A DNA stretch of 64,000 bases from a bacterium 1xD8-48. Lineage in GTDB: Bacteria; Bacillota; Clostridia; Lachnospirales; Lachnospiraceae. The position numbers and the translations under genes are program-made. Under the pieces are notes generated by a model. The model made no database searches, was not told the DNA's origin, and was given only the letters and a program-made list of their open reading frames with translations. This document shows, piece after piece, positions 17,380 through 26,548 of this stretch (its first letter is position 1; each line of letters begins with the position of its first letter). Where the stretch lies: the NCBI GenBank assembly GCA_009917455.1, contig QZDS01000021.1:28801-92800 (forward strand). Reading direction: 5' to 3'.

Positions 17380-18753
17380 TCACGCAAGACGCCTGCTTCG
17401 CTTCAGCCAGTTGCCCTTAAGATAATAAACGATAAACATAACAGATGTTACGCTCCATGTGAGCGGATAACTGAACGCCACCGTTGACATTTCCGGCCGC
17501 AGCGGTGTCGCAATCAGCACCCACGCCACCCTGAGGACGCAGGTTCCCAGCGCAGTCATCACCGTGGGAACAACAGCGTCCCCGCAGCCTCTCGCCGTAC
17601 CGCCTAAAATTTCCACACATATAAAAGTAATATAGCAGGGCGAGATTACCCGAACCATTCCCATCCCTATTTCAATCACGTTTGCGTCCGTTGTAAAAAG
17701 CCGGAAAAAGAGATTCCCCCCTAAAAGCACGATTGCGCTCATCAGTACACTGGTAAAAGCCGCCATGCCGAGGCAAATACGGGCGCTTTTGTGAATCCTG
17801 TCATATTTCCCCGCCCCGAAATTCTGTCCGGCAAAGGTTGTAATGGAAATGCCATAAGCCCCGCTAATCATCCAGAAAATGCCGTCCATCTTCCCATAAG
17901 CCGTCCACGCCGCAACCGTGTCCGTCCCGAAGGAATTCACACTGGACTGGACAATCAGGTTTGAAATGGAATACATGGAGGACTGCAGTCCTGCCGGGAG
18001 CCCAATCCTGATAATATTCCGAAGAATATAGGGATGAAAACGGATTTCCCGCAGATTCAGCTTATAAATATCCTCAGACCTCATCAGGGCGGCCGTCACT
18101 AAAGCCGCGCTGAACACCTGAGAGAGAACGGTAGCTATGGCTACCCCCGATACTCCCATTTTCAGAACCACCACAAAGAGAATGTCCAGGAAAATATTGG
18201 CAATGCAGGATAATATAAGGAAGTAAAGGGGTCTTTTTGAATCCCCTACCGCCCGCAGGATACTGGAACCCATATTGTAAATCAGGGAGGGAATCACGCC
18301 CAGGAAATAGATTCTCATATACCGGACGGACATTGCCATTATATCCGCCGGCGTGTTCATTGCCCGAAGCGCCGCCCCGGAAAATAAAAGCCCCAGCAGC
18401 ATGATAACAGCCCCGCCTGCAATGGAAAGCGCCATCGCCGTGTGAACCGCCTTTTTCACGTCCTCCTCGTGGGACGCTCCATAAAATTGGGAAATAATTA
18501 CGGTCGCGCCCGAAGAAAGACCCATAAAGAATCCCACCAGCAGATTAATCAACGTGGAGGCAGGTCCGCCTACCGCTGCCAGCGCCTCTTTTCCCACGAA
18601 GTTTCCCACGATAACCGCGTCCGTGGTGTTATATAACTGCTGAAAAAAAGTCCCGAACAAAATCGGGAAGAAAAAAAAGAGGAGCTGTTTCCAGATAACC
18701 CCCTCCGTAATCTGATTCGTGGAATGCCTGTCCACAGTTTTTGCCGCTTTCAT
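17380..18753 (-). CDS. MATE family efflux transporter
   Basis: A 457-residue protein with about twelve hydrophobic helices, and the MATE-typical FFPILFGTFFQQLYNTTDAV and GPASTLINLLVGFFMGLSSG regions near the N-terminus. MATE proteins export cationic drugs or metabolites by Na+ or H+ antiport; the substrate is unknown. The ATG at 18753 follows GCGAGGG. It lies upstream of the fucosidase gene and may be cotranscribed with it. Confidence 0.93.
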   Translation of the reverse strand: MKAAKTVDRHSTNQITEGVIWKQLLFFFFPILFGTFFQQLYNTTDAVIVGNFVGKEALAAVGGPASTLINLLVGFFMGLSSGATVIISQFYGASHEEDVKKAVHTAMALSIAGGAVIMLLGLLFSGAALRAMNTPADIMAMSVRYMRIYFLGVIPSLIYNMGSSILRAVGDSKRPLYFLILSCIANIFLDILFVVVLKMGVSGVAIATVLSQVFSAALVTAALMRSEDIYKLNLREIRFHPYILRNIIRIGLPAGLQSSMYSISNLIVQSSVNSFGTDTVAAWTAYGKMDGIFWMISGAYGISITTFAGQNFGAGKYDRIHKSARICLGMAAFTSVLMSAIVLLGGNLFFRLFTTDANVIEIGMGMVRVISPCYITFICVEILGGTARGCGDAVVPTVMTALGTCVLRVAWVLIATPLRPEMSTVAFSYPLTWSVTSVMFIVYYLKGNWLKRSRRLA

Positions 18754-18887
18754 GTGATTTTCCCTCGCTTGTTTCTTTGGTTGACTGTACAGGGGAGAAC
18801 ATGGATGTCCCCCTTGTCTGCTAACAGCAATGTCACATATTATAGCCGCTTTATGGGGGAAATACAAGGGGGTGAATCAGGAATATT

Positions 18888-19565
18888 TTAAAACTGCTCC
18901 ATCCACATCACATAACAGAAAAATATAAAGAAAAGCGCCGGTGGGAAATAACGCACCACCCCGAATATTTTTGATTTCCATGTCCTTCGTTCTCTCAGAA
19001 ATGCCTTCAGCTCTTTCAAATTCCCTTTTCGGAAACCGGCCTTATCCACGGGCAGTATTCTTCTCTCCGTAAAATACAATATATAATAATTCCGCGTCTC
19101 TCCAATCCGGCACAGTTCTTTGTAGGGAAGCTTTTTGCTGAACTTCCCTTTCACTGTGACATGCATGTCATAAAAAGACACCGTTCTGTTTTCACCGGGC
19201 ACAAGCTTCATATGCTCCTTAAACTGCTTTTCACCCACCAGCTTCGGAAACGCCTTAAGCAGGCACCAGACGGCAACACCAGACGGTACAAAGGTTATTC
19301 CCGCCACACCGGAAAACTCCAGAATCGTACCCACGGAAGGCGAGGAAAAGTATGCGTGAGCCGCCTCCGAAAGGCCTGGAAAGATATCGGAAACAGAGGG
19401 AAGAAGCACCATAAACATAAAAATGATTGTCATGCCTACGAAAATAATCCCCAAATCAATCCGTGACGTTTCCAGTTCCGCGCACATTTCCTTAGTCAGG
19501 GTATATTTATTGGTGAAATAAGAATACTGTGTATTTGCTTCCGCCCTGTTAAAATCGTTTTTCAT
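18888..19565 (-). CDS. YcxB-like membrane protein
   Basis: A 225-residue protein with hydrophobic segments around 37-57, 85-105 and 203-221 and a central soluble part (FYDMHVTVKGKFSKKLPYKEL) followed by YYILYFTERRILPVDKAGF. This pattern matches the YcxB-like C-terminal domain family, of unknown function. It is a single gene with a terminator hairpin upstream at 19615-19637. Confidence 0.7.
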   Translation of the reverse strand: MKNDFNRAEANTQYSYFTNKYTLTKEMCAELETSRIDLGIIFVGMTIIFMFMVLLPSVSDIFPGLSEAAHAYFSSPSVGTILEFSGVAGITFVPSGVAVWCLLKAFPKLVGEKQFKEHMKLVPGENRTVSFYDMHVTVKGKFSKKLPYKELCRIGETRNYYILYFTERRILPVDKAGFRKGNLKELKAFLRERRTWKSKIFGVVRYFPPALFFIFFCYVMWMEQF

Positions 19566-19614
19566 ATTCGCACCTTTTATCTTTCCGCCTGTCAGATACT
19601 CTGATATAAAGAGA

Positions 19615-19637
19615 CTGCCGCATTTTTAATGCGACAG
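19615..19637 (-). terminator. Terminator hairpin after the PEGA lipoprotein gene
   Basis: CTGCCGCAT pairs with ATGCGACAG around a five-base AT loop, with one mismatch. It lies just beyond the second in-frame stop (19649-19651) of the PEGA gene, which suggests that the ancestral coding region ended there. Confidence 0.5.
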
Positions 19638-19753
19638 CCTTCTTTTAATTATGTATTGGAATCTGTGCTGCTTCCGTTAATGCGGTCCGTATTGTCAGCG
19701 TTCCCGTCGCCGGAATCCGCATTACCGGAGTTTTCTCCATTCGAATCCAGGCT

Positions 19754-21196
19754 TTACGAATCCGTCAATGAATTACCGCTCACAGAATTACCGCTCACTG
19801 TGTTATTATTGCTGTTACTGTTGTTTCCCGACGTCTGGTTCTGGCTTCTGTTCCTGTCGTTTGCAGAATTGCCGTTGATGGAATTGCCGCTCACTGTGCC
19901 GTTTCCGTTTTCCGGTTCAAGGTCAGGAAAAGCGTAGGTGACGTCTCTGCCGTCGTCGGTAACCACAATATCGTGGCTTCTGGTAACATAACCCTCCCTG
20001 CGGAGTGTGATTGTATGAGCCCCTGCCGTTTTGTCATAGGTAACAGGCGCGATTCCCATATACAGGTTATCCTGGTAAACGGCCACGTCCGCCGGCGCTT
20101 CAATGGTAATTCTTCCGCTGCCAGTACTGGCAGATGAGGAAATACCGTTTCCTGAAACGGTTTCCACAGCCTTCGCTTTCTCCAAATCCATTTTCACCGT
20201 AATCGTTTCTGCCTCCACCTTAATATATTCGGAAAGGCTGTCATATCCGTCGGCCTCGGCCGTCACTTTATGTAAACCAAGAGGAAGCCGCAACGGATAG
20301 GTGGTTTTGACACTCTTGTCATCTACATAAACCTTTGCGCTTTCAGGAGTAATTTCAAATATGACAACTCCGTCATCCGGCTCGGGAATTTCAATATCCC
20401 CAAGGTCAAGCTCTGTTACCTTATTTCTTTCAATCGTTACGTCTCTGGTTACATCTACCTTCTCCGCAGTCAGCCGGACCGTATATTCGCCCTCCGGTAC
20501 TGTTATCAGCATGTCCTCCGCAATCTGGGAAATCACGGTCTGCCCCACCTCAATCCATCCGCCAAGCAGGGCTTCGGAATTTTTCAGTTCCAGATAACCG
20601 TGTCCCTTATCAACGGTAATGCTCATTACGTTACTGCCTTTTCCATGAAAGGAAAGGATATCCTGATGGATAATCTCCCCGGTGTCAATGGGTCTTCCCT
20701 CCGAAAATACCAGAACATTACTTCCCATATTGAAGCTTTCCTCTCCGATGGTCGCGCTGTCGTTTCCGGCATTCAGATTGTATTTTGCGATGCCCTCGTA
20801 GCTCCAGGCGTCTCCCGAAAGGGTAATGCTTCCCAGCTTTTCCAGCTCATTATTATAGGTAATTTCCGCAATATCGCCCGGCTGCAGCTGAATCACGGCC
20901 ATTGCGCTCCCATACCTGTCGTTAATCACCGTAGTCCCGTCATAGCTGAAAACCCTGTTCTCATTACGGTCCGGCAGATACATGGCCATTGCCTGGCTTT
21001 CCTCGCTTACAGCTTCTATCACCACCGACGCCGAGGATGTGTAAATATTTACCGGCTCCTCCTCCTCCACATTTTCATAAGCGCTCTCAAAGGTGGATTC
21101 CTGTGCCAGACTGGCGGCGCCGCATCCTGTCAGTATCAGACAAAGGCTTAAAAGCAATGGCTTTATCGAATTTTGTATCTTTTCAAATTTTTTCAT
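19754..21196 (-). CDS. PEGA-domain lipoprotein with Asn/Ser/Gly-rich tail
   Basis: A 480-residue lipoprotein. The signal peptide ends in the lipobox LTGC near residue 25, so it is probably anchored to the outer face of the membrane. The middle holds several PEGA-type beta modules (EGEYTVRLTAEKVDVTRDVT, LPLGLHKVTAEADGYDSL, AGAHTITLRREGYVTRSHD). The last ~50 residues are low complexity with repeated SGNS/NGNS units. The stop codon TAA at 19754-19756 is followed in the same frame by 34 more codons of similar composition up to a second TAA at 19649, so the tail seems cut by a nonsense change. The function is unknown; a cell-surface role is likely. Confidence 0.82.
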   Translation of the reverse strand: MKKFEKIQNSIKPLLLSLCLILTGCGAASLAQESTFESAYENVEEEEPVNIYTSSASVVIEAVSEESQAMAMYLPDRNENRVFSYDGTTVINDRYGSAMAVIQLQPGDIAEITYNNELEKLGSITLSGDAWSYEGIAKYNLNAGNDSATIGEESFNMGSNVLVFSEGRPIDTGEIIHQDILSFHGKGSNVMSITVDKGHGYLELKNSEALLGGWIEVGQTVISQIAEDMLITVPEGEYTVRLTAEKVDVTRDVTIERNKVTELDLGDIEIPEPDDGVVIFEITPESAKVYVDDKSVKTTYPLRLPLGLHKVTAEADGYDSLSEYIKVEAETITVKMDLEKAKAVETVSGNGISSSASTGSGRITIEAPADVAVYQDNLYMGIAPVTYDKTAGAHTITLRREGYVTRSHDIVVTDDGRDVTYAFPDLEPENGNGTVSGNSINGNSANDRNRSQNQTSGNNSNSNNNTVSGNSVSGNSLTDS

Positions 21197-21301
21197 TTTT
21201 CCTCATTCCCGCATAAACCGCTTTGCGGTATCCTTTCGAGCTTAGTGATTCCCCACTCTCACATCTTCAAGTATACCACGCCCGGCCAAATATGAAAAGC
21301 A

Positions 21302-22279
21302 CTAAGATAATCCATATCTGGTCCGAAATTTCTCAAGAAAATCCTGTTTATCCTTCTCCTGCCCGGTTACGCGGATTAATTTTTCCAGATTTCTCCCCGG
21401 AATCCAGGCTTTTCCTGAATTATAATAAAAATTAACTATCTTCCAGAATTTTTCCGGATAGGCCAGGCGGTAATACAGCTGTCTGAATTCTTCTTTTTCC
21501 ATGGGCCGTATCTTGTCATAGGAATTAATCAGCTCAAAGCCGATGCCTTCCGCCCAGTTATTTTTTTCCATCAGCTTTCTCATAAAAAGGTACAAATCCC
21601 TGACAGGACTGTCAGAAACACATTTTTCAAAATTAATCAGATAAATCCCGTCTTTGCAAAACATGATATTGTGATGCTGATAATCACCATGGCAGGTAAA
21701 GCGGCTTTCCTCCCCGCTCTTAAAAAACCGCAGCTCCTCTGTCATCTGCAGCGCCAGGTTAAGAAAATAGTCATAATTTTTCATCAGGTATATTTCAAAA
21801 TCTGTTTTCGGGCTTTTGTCCCACAGATATTTCCTGACTCTTTTAAGCTCTTTGTTATGCTTTTCAAACTCCAGATGCGGGGTGCGGGGCACACAGACGC
21901 CCGGCAAAGGCTCCTCCGAATAAGACGCCCTGTGAAACTGTGCCAGCGTTTCCACCGCCTGCACGCACTCGCCCGCGTCTCTCACGTTGCACTCTCTGCC
22001 TTCAAAATAAGTCTTAAGGATATAGGAAGTCCCATCCGCGTCCTGCGTCAGAAGTTCCTGCTCTTTATTTTTAAGAATGCCTTCCACATTCTCAAAACCA
22101 TTTTCTTTCACCATGGTGAGCAGAGCATTCTGAAAAACGGCCTTTTCCCTGCGCCCGGCGTATTCCTTCCATATATAAGTGCCCTGTTTTGTTTCACATA
22201 GAATAGCGCCCCGACCTTTCCAGGTGCGAAGCACTTCAATATCATAATTTTCCAACAGATTAACGCTTCTGTCATTCAC
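21302..22279 (-). CDS. CotS-like spore coat/kinase-fold protein
   Basis: A 325-residue member of the CotS/YsxE group of aminoglycoside-phosphotransferase-fold proteins. It has the HGDYQHHNIMF catalytic-loop motif and INFEKC where kinases carry the metal-binding aspartate motif, so catalysis may be altered. CotS proteins are spore coat components in Bacillus. A GTG at 22279 is chosen because GGGGGT lies eight bases upstream; a TTG five codons earlier is the alternative. Confidence 0.75.
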   Translation of the reverse strand: MNDRSVNLLENYDIEVLRTWKGRGAILCETKQGTYIWKEYAGRREKAVFQNALLTMVKENGFENVEGILKNKEQELLTQDADGTSYILKTYFEGRECNVRDAGECVQAVETLAQFHRASYSEEPLPGVCVPRTPHLEFEKHNKELKRVRKYLWDKSPKTDFEIYLMKNYDYFLNLALQMTEELRFFKSGEESRFTCHGDYQHHNIMFCKDGIYLINFEKCVSDSPVRDLYLFMRKLMEKNNWAEGIGFELINSYDKIRPMEKEEFRQLYYRLAYPEKFWKIVNFYYNSGKAWIPGRNLEKLIRVTGQEKDKQDFLEKFRTRYGLS

Positions 22280-22377
22280 GGCGATTACCCCCAAGTTGTG
22301 TCATATCCTATCATATGAATAACCGCCATAAAGTATTACTGGAAATGTTGCCTCTTTCCGTCCTCCTGACATCAGCA

Positions 22378-23727
22378 TTATTTTCCGCCTGCCGATTCCT
22401 CCGCCGCAATGGCAAGCAGCGTATCCTTTTGGTTCAGCTCAGGGTTTTCAATCACAATATCAAGGAGTCTTCCAAGGGTCTCCCCAAGCGCCGGTCCTGG
22501 CTGCATTCCGGCCCTGTCAATTAAATCCTTTCCTGTCACGGCAAGATTTTTTAAAGACAGACAGTGCCGCTCCTTAAGAATCTGCTCATATACCTCTCCC
22601 ACTGCCCGAAGCCGTTCTTCCTTTTCAAGACGCAGATACGTACTCTGAGCCATCATATCCGCATGCCTGACCTCCAGAAGCAGCGGGAAAATATCTTCCC
22701 CCACCTTCCTGACCGCCCGCCGGACGTATTTTGCCTCCGGGAGAATGTCGTAATCATGATAAAGAACAAGGCGGGTGACCGTCTGTATAGTGTGGTTGTC
22801 AAATTTCAGTCTGTGCAGAACCCGCCGGGTGATTTCCTCCGATACTGCCGGATGCCCGTGAAAATGGGAAATCCCTTCCGGGCTCTCCGTCAGTGTCTCC
22901 GGCTTTCCCATATCATGAAAGAGCATGGCAAGGCGCAGTCCCTTCTCCGGCCTTATCTCCTGCATGGATTTTAAAATATGCTCTCCTACGTTGTAACAGT
23001 GGTGGGGATTATTCTGCTCCGTTTCCATACATCTGTCAAACTCGGGCAGAATAATTTTTGTAATGCCCGTCTTCCAGGCAGTCCGCAGCTTTTCCGGGTG
23101 GGGGGACACCGCCAGCTTTGTCAGCTCCACGGCAATCCTCTCCGCGCTGATAAGCCGCAGCCTCTCCGAAAGCTTACCGATTGCCGCCGAAGTCTTTTCT
23201 TCTATTTCATATCCCAGCTGGGCGGAAAAACGCACCGCCCGCATCATGCGCAGGGCGTCCTCCGTAAAACGCTCTCCGGCGTCGCCCACGCATCTGATTA
23301 CCTTATTTTCAATATCCTTAAGACCGCCGAACTCATCCACAAGCCCCGCCTGTTCATTGTAGGCCATGGCGTTGATTGTGAAGTCTCTCCTTTTCAGGTC
23401 CTCTTTAAGGCTGGCGGTAAAGGTCACGCTTTCCGGGTGTCTGCCGTCCTCGTACTTGCCGTCAACGCGGTAGGTCGTCACCTCAAAGCCTTCTTTTCCG
23501 AGCATCACCGTGACTGTCCCGTGCTTAATTCCTGTGTCTATGGTGTGCCGAAAAAGCTCCTTTACCAGAAGGGGGGAGGCGGAGGTGGTGATATCCCAAT
23601 CCGCCGCCTCCCGCCCTAAAATAAAGTCGCGGATACACCCCCCTACGGCATAGGCCTCGTAGCCGGCTTCCATAATCGTATCTATGATGAATTTTACTTT
23701 TTCAGGTAGTTGTATCTCGACGTTCAT
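22378..23727 (-). CDS. cca: CCA tRNA nucleotidyltransferase with HD domain
   Basis: A 449-residue protein that adds or repairs the 3' CCA of tRNAs. The class II nucleotidyltransferase core shows YAVGGCIRDFILGR, AADWDITTSA (catalytic DxD) and RRDFTINAMAYN with RFTEDALRMMRAVRFSAQL. An HD phosphohydrolase-type domain follows (MLFHDMGKPE). The ATG at 23727 matches the family start; longer frames upstream are not needed. It lies 34 bases downstream of proS on the same strand. Confidence 0.95.
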   Translation of the reverse strand: MNVEIQLPEKVKFIIDTIMEAGYEAYAVGGCIRDFILGREAADWDITTSASPLLVKELFRHTIDTGIKHGTVTVMLGKEGFEVTTYRVDGKYEDGRHPESVTFTASLKEDLKRRDFTINAMAYNEQAGLVDEFGGLKDIENKVIRCVGDAGERFTEDALRMMRAVRFSAQLGYEIEEKTSAAIGKLSERLRLISAERIAVELTKLAVSPHPEKLRTAWKTGITKIILPEFDRCMETEQNNPHHCYNVGEHILKSMQEIRPEKGLRLAMLFHDMGKPETLTESPEGISHFHGHPAVSEEITRRVLHRLKFDNHTIQTVTRLVLYHDYDILPEAKYVRRAVRKVGEDIFPLLLEVRHADMMAQSTYLRLEKEERLRAVGEVYEQILKERHCLSLKNLAVTGKDLIDRAGMQPGPALGETLGRLLDIVIENPELNQKDTLLAIAAEESAGGK

Positions 23728-23761
23728 ATTCTTAGTTCCGCTGATTCCGGCTCCTCTTTTA

Positions 23762-25192
23762 TCAATATGCTCTGCCCCAGTAAACCATTTTCTTTGCGGG
23801 TCTGCCACAGTAAACGCAGGTATCAGACAGGCACTCCTGCTCAAAGGGCATACAGCGGCTGGTAACGGTCATGTTTTCTTTGATGGCTTCCTCGCATTCC
23901 CGTTCTCCGCACCACATTGCCTTAACAAAACCGGATTTTTCCGCAAAACTCCTTTCAAATTCTTCTCTGTTTACCGCTGTGTATGTGTGCTCCTCCAGAT
24001 GCTTTCCCGCCCGTGCAAGCATGTCGGACTGAATCGTTCTCAGCAGCTCTCCCACGGTCTCTTCCAGCTTATCCAGCGCAACTTCTGTCTTTTCCCTTGT
24101 GTCACGGCGGCAGATTACACATTTGCCCGCCTCGATATCCTTAGGGCCGATTTCCACACGCATGGGGATTCCCCTCATCTCCTGCTCGGAGAATTTCCAT
24201 CCGGGGCTCTTGTCGCTGTCATCCACCTTCACGCGGAAAGCTCCCAGCTTATCCCGCAGCTCATAAGCCTTGTCGAGAACGCCTTCCTTTTTCTGCTGGA
24301 TAGGGATAATCATCACCTGTGTGGGCGCAATTTCAGGAGGCAGCACCAGTCCCGAGTCGTCGCCGTGAACCATGATAATCGCTCCGATAATTCTGGTGGA
24401 AACTCCCCAGGAGGTCTGATGAACATATTTCAGCTGATTGTCCTTATCCGTAAACTGAATGCCGAAGGCTCTGGCAAATCCGTCGCCAAAGTTATGGCTG
24501 GTTCCCGACTGGAGCGCTTTGCCGTCGTGCATCAGCGCTTCTATGGTGTAGGTGGCCTCCGCCCCCGCGAACTTTTCCTTTTCCGTCTTGCGGCCCTTTA
24601 CCACGGGAATGGCCAGCACCTCCTCGCAGAAGTCCGCATAAACGTTCAGCATCTGCTCTGTGCGTTCCTGCGCCTCCTCGGCTGTTGCGTGTGCCGTGTG
24701 GCCCTCCTGCCACAGAAATTCCCTTGAGCGCAGGAAAGGACGCGTCTCCTTTTCCCACCTCACAACGCTGCACCACTGATTATATACCCTGGGCAAATCT
24801 CTGTAGGAGTGGATGTCTCCCTTATAGAAATCACAAAACAGGGTTTCCGATGTGGGGCGCACGCACATTCTCTCCTGAAGGGGATTTAAGCCCCCGTGAG
24901 TTACCCATGCCACTTCGGGCGCAAAGCCTTCCACGTGGTCCTTTTCTTTCTCTAAAAGGCTCTCGGGAATAAACATGGGCATATACACGTTCTCCACTCC
25001 CGTCGCTTTGAATCTCTCGTCCAGCCGCTTCTGGATGTTTTCCCAGATAGCATAGCCGGCGGGCTTGATTACCATACAGCCTTTTACATTGGAATATCCG
25101 ATGAGTTCCGCTTTTTTGACCACATCCGTATACCACTGGGCGAAATCCTCGCTCATGGATGTGATTGCTTCCACTAACTTTTTCTCTGCCAT
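23762..25192 (-). CDS. proS: Prolyl-tRNA synthetase, short archaeal/eukaryote-like form
   Basis: A 476-residue class II synthetase without the bacterial editing insertion, the short form found in many Clostridia. Class II motifs are visible: [29 protein letters not shown] spans motif 2, and [23 protein letters not shown] motif 3. A C-terminal domain contains paired cysteines (CVICRR, CVYCGR) and ends in a conserved tyrosine, as in this ProS class. The ATG at 25192 is the family start. The gene is preceded by a T-box leader and two hairpin repeats, so expression should respond to uncharged tRNA-Pro. Confidence 0.95.
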   Translation of the reverse strand: MAEKKLVEAITSMSEDFAQWYTDVVKKAELIGYSNVKGCMVIKPAGYAIWENIQKRLDERFKATGVENVYMPMFIPESLLEKEKDHVEGFAPEVAWVTHGGLNPLQERMCVRPTSETLFCDFYKGDIHSYRDLPRVYNQWCSVVRWEKETRPFLRSREFLWQEGHTAHATAEEAQERTEQMLNVYADFCEEVLAIPVVKGRKTEKEKFAGAEATYTIEALMHDGKALQSGTSHNFGDGFARAFGIQFTDKDNQLKYVHQTSWGVSTRIIGAIIMVHGDDSGLVLPPEIAPTQVMIIPIQQKKEGVLDKAYELRDKLGAFRVKVDDSDKSPGWKFSEQEMRGIPMRVEIGPKDIEAGKCVICRRDTREKTEVALDKLEETVGELLRTIQSDMLARAGKHLEEHTYTAVNREEFERSFAEKSGFVKAMWCGERECEEAIKENMTVTSRCMPFEQECLSDTCVYCGRPAKKMVYWGRAY

Positions 25193-25206
25193 TTTCTCTC
25201 CATTCC

Positions 25207-25310
25207 AGTTCCGCAAGTGCGCTTCCAGTACACTTGGGTCTGGAACGATTTTTGGCCGCTTATGCGTCCTAAAATCGTTCCGTGCACTGTACGCGCATTT
25301 GCTGTTTTCC
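25207..25310. repeat. Hairpin repeat element, copy A of a tandem ~103-bp pair
   Basis: The unit starts at AGTTCCGC. GGAACGATTTT (25242-25252) pairs perfectly with AAAATCGTTCC (25271-25281). It is followed directly by copy B at a 104-base step and lies between the proS T-box and start codon, so it is part of the mRNA leader. Confidence 0.75.
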
Positions 25311-25413
25311 AGTTCCGCTGCAGCCCGCAAACACACCTGGGTCTGGAACGACTTTCGGCTGCTTACGCATCCTAAAATCGTTCCGTGCGTCTGTGGGCTT
25401 TCGCTGTTTTTTT
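25311..25413. repeat. Hairpin repeat element, copy B of a tandem ~103-bp pair
   Basis: It starts with AGTTCCGC, which recurs again at 25414. GGAACGACTTT (25345-25355) pairs with AAAATCGTTCC (25374-25384). It aligns with copy A over its whole length with scattered differences and, more distantly, with the element at 6038-6122. Confidence 0.75.
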
Positions 25414-25439
25414 AGTTCCGCAATAACTACAACACAAAG

Positions 25440-25805
25440 GGCGGCACACCTATCCACCCTGTAAGGGACCGGAATCCGGCGGTACCACCCTGATTAATGC
25501 TTTCACATTCTCTTTTCTTACCGTTATCGCCGGTGCTACGCTGTATTTTCATACAGGGCTCCAAGGCAGGTTCCGAACATTGTCACCCGGAAATCTTTCA
25601 GCGCCTTTTGCTTTTCCATGCGGCCTTTATGCTCCGGGGCATGTTCCCGGTTGCCTGCTTTTTGCAAAAGGGATTTCCTCTCTGACGGCTTCCTGTACGT
25701 ACTAATCCTTTTCTTCGCCACGTCTTTTTCCTTGCGGAAAATCATTTTACCTATGCCGGTTTCAAAACCGGGAGCTTATCTGCAGGTTTCGTTTCCGACA
25801 TCGTA
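25440..25805 (-). promoter_or_regulatory. T-box leader upstream of proS
   Basis: The minus strand carries the T-box core AGGGTGGTACCGCC at 25478-25491, preceded by ~300 bases with features typical of stem I, including AGAGAGG. A T-box binds uncharged tRNA through this core and a specifier codon; proline is inferred from the downstream gene, and I did not fold the specifier loop. A clear U-tract terminator after the core was not seen; instead the hairpin repeats follow. Confidence 0.82.
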
Positions 25806-25810
25806 CCATG

Positions 25811-25839
25811 ATTGTAGAAAATTTCTGCCGATTTGTCAA
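25811..25839 (-). promoter_or_regulatory. Promoter of the proS T-box transcript
   Basis: On the minus strand TTGACA (25834-25839) is followed after 17 bases by TACAAT (25811-25816), just upstream of the T-box leader. Confidence 0.75.
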
Positions 25840-25889
25840 CACCCTTTGCGTTTTGTGCGCAGACAAAACCGAACGGGTTTGCCAGCCTG

Positions 25890-25918
25890 TTGACAGGAAA
25901 ACATCGCTATGCTATAAT
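25890..25918 (+). promoter_or_regulatory. Consensus promoter of the tetR-methyltransferase operon
   Basis: TTGACA (25890-25895) and TATAAT (25913-25918) are exact consensus with a 17-base spacer. The perfect palindrome GTTGCGCAAC (25929-25938) lies at the expected transcription start and is a good candidate for the operator of the TetR protein encoded next. Confidence 0.8.
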
Positions 25919-25965
25919 GGTAACAGACGTTGCGCAACTTATATTTCCATATGGAGGGAATAAAA

Positions 25966-26523
25966 ATGCCGCCAATACCAATTATTACGAAACAGGACAT
26001 TATTGACGCCGGGATTCAGTTAATCAGAGAGAACGGAATAAGCAGCGTAAATGCCCGCAGTCTGGCGAAATCTCTTAACTGCTCTACAAAGCCTCTTTTT
26101 CGCGTTTACAAAAATATGGAGGAGCTGAAAAAGGATATTAAAAAGGAACTTGATAATTATTACAGTGAATTTATGGAAAAGAATATGACTGATGAAAACC
26201 GGCTGTTAAGTCAGGGCATTTCATATATCGAATTTGCGCGTAGTGAAAAAATGATTTTCAACAGCTTATTTATGAATATGACCATGGCCGGTTCTTCCTT
26301 ACAGGATATTATCCATGCAGAGTGGAACAGAGCTTCCATAGAAAATGCAAGAGAACTGACAGGCTTGTCAACAGAAAAAGCAGAAATGCTGTTTATCAAT
26401 TTTTGGCTGTATTCTCATGGTATAGCTACGCAAATTGTATCGAATGATATCGAAATTCCATTGGATACGGTAAAGAATTTATTGAAAAATGCTTTTAAAC
26501 GTTTTTCGTTGGAAACAGTATAA
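25966..26523 (+). CDS. TetR/AcrR-family transcriptional regulator
   Basis: A 185-residue regulator. The N-terminal helix-turn-helix is typical: TKQDIIDAGIQLIRENGISSVNARSLAKSL, then NCSTKPLFRVYKNMEELKKDI. The rest is the all-helical ligand-binding and dimerisation domain. The ATG at 25966 is chosen because GGAGGG stands at the right distance. It is cotranscribed with the methyltransferase gene 25 bases downstream and probably autoregulated through the palindrome in its leader. Confidence 0.88.
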   Translation: MPPIPIITKQDIIDAGIQLIRENGISSVNARSLAKSLNCSTKPLFRVYKNMEELKKDIKKELDNYYSEFMEKNMTDENRLLSQGISYIEFARSEKMIFNSLFMNMTMAGSSLQDIIHAEWNRASIENARELTGLSTEKAEMLFINFWLYSHGIATQIVSNDIEIPLDTVKNLLKNAFKRFSLETV

Positions 26524-26548
26524 AAAATGCAAGAAAGGATAGTTTCAC

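Noticed and set aside
25536..25745. 69-codon minus-strand frame before proS
   Set aside because: It lies inside the T-box leader, whose conserved core explains the sequence.
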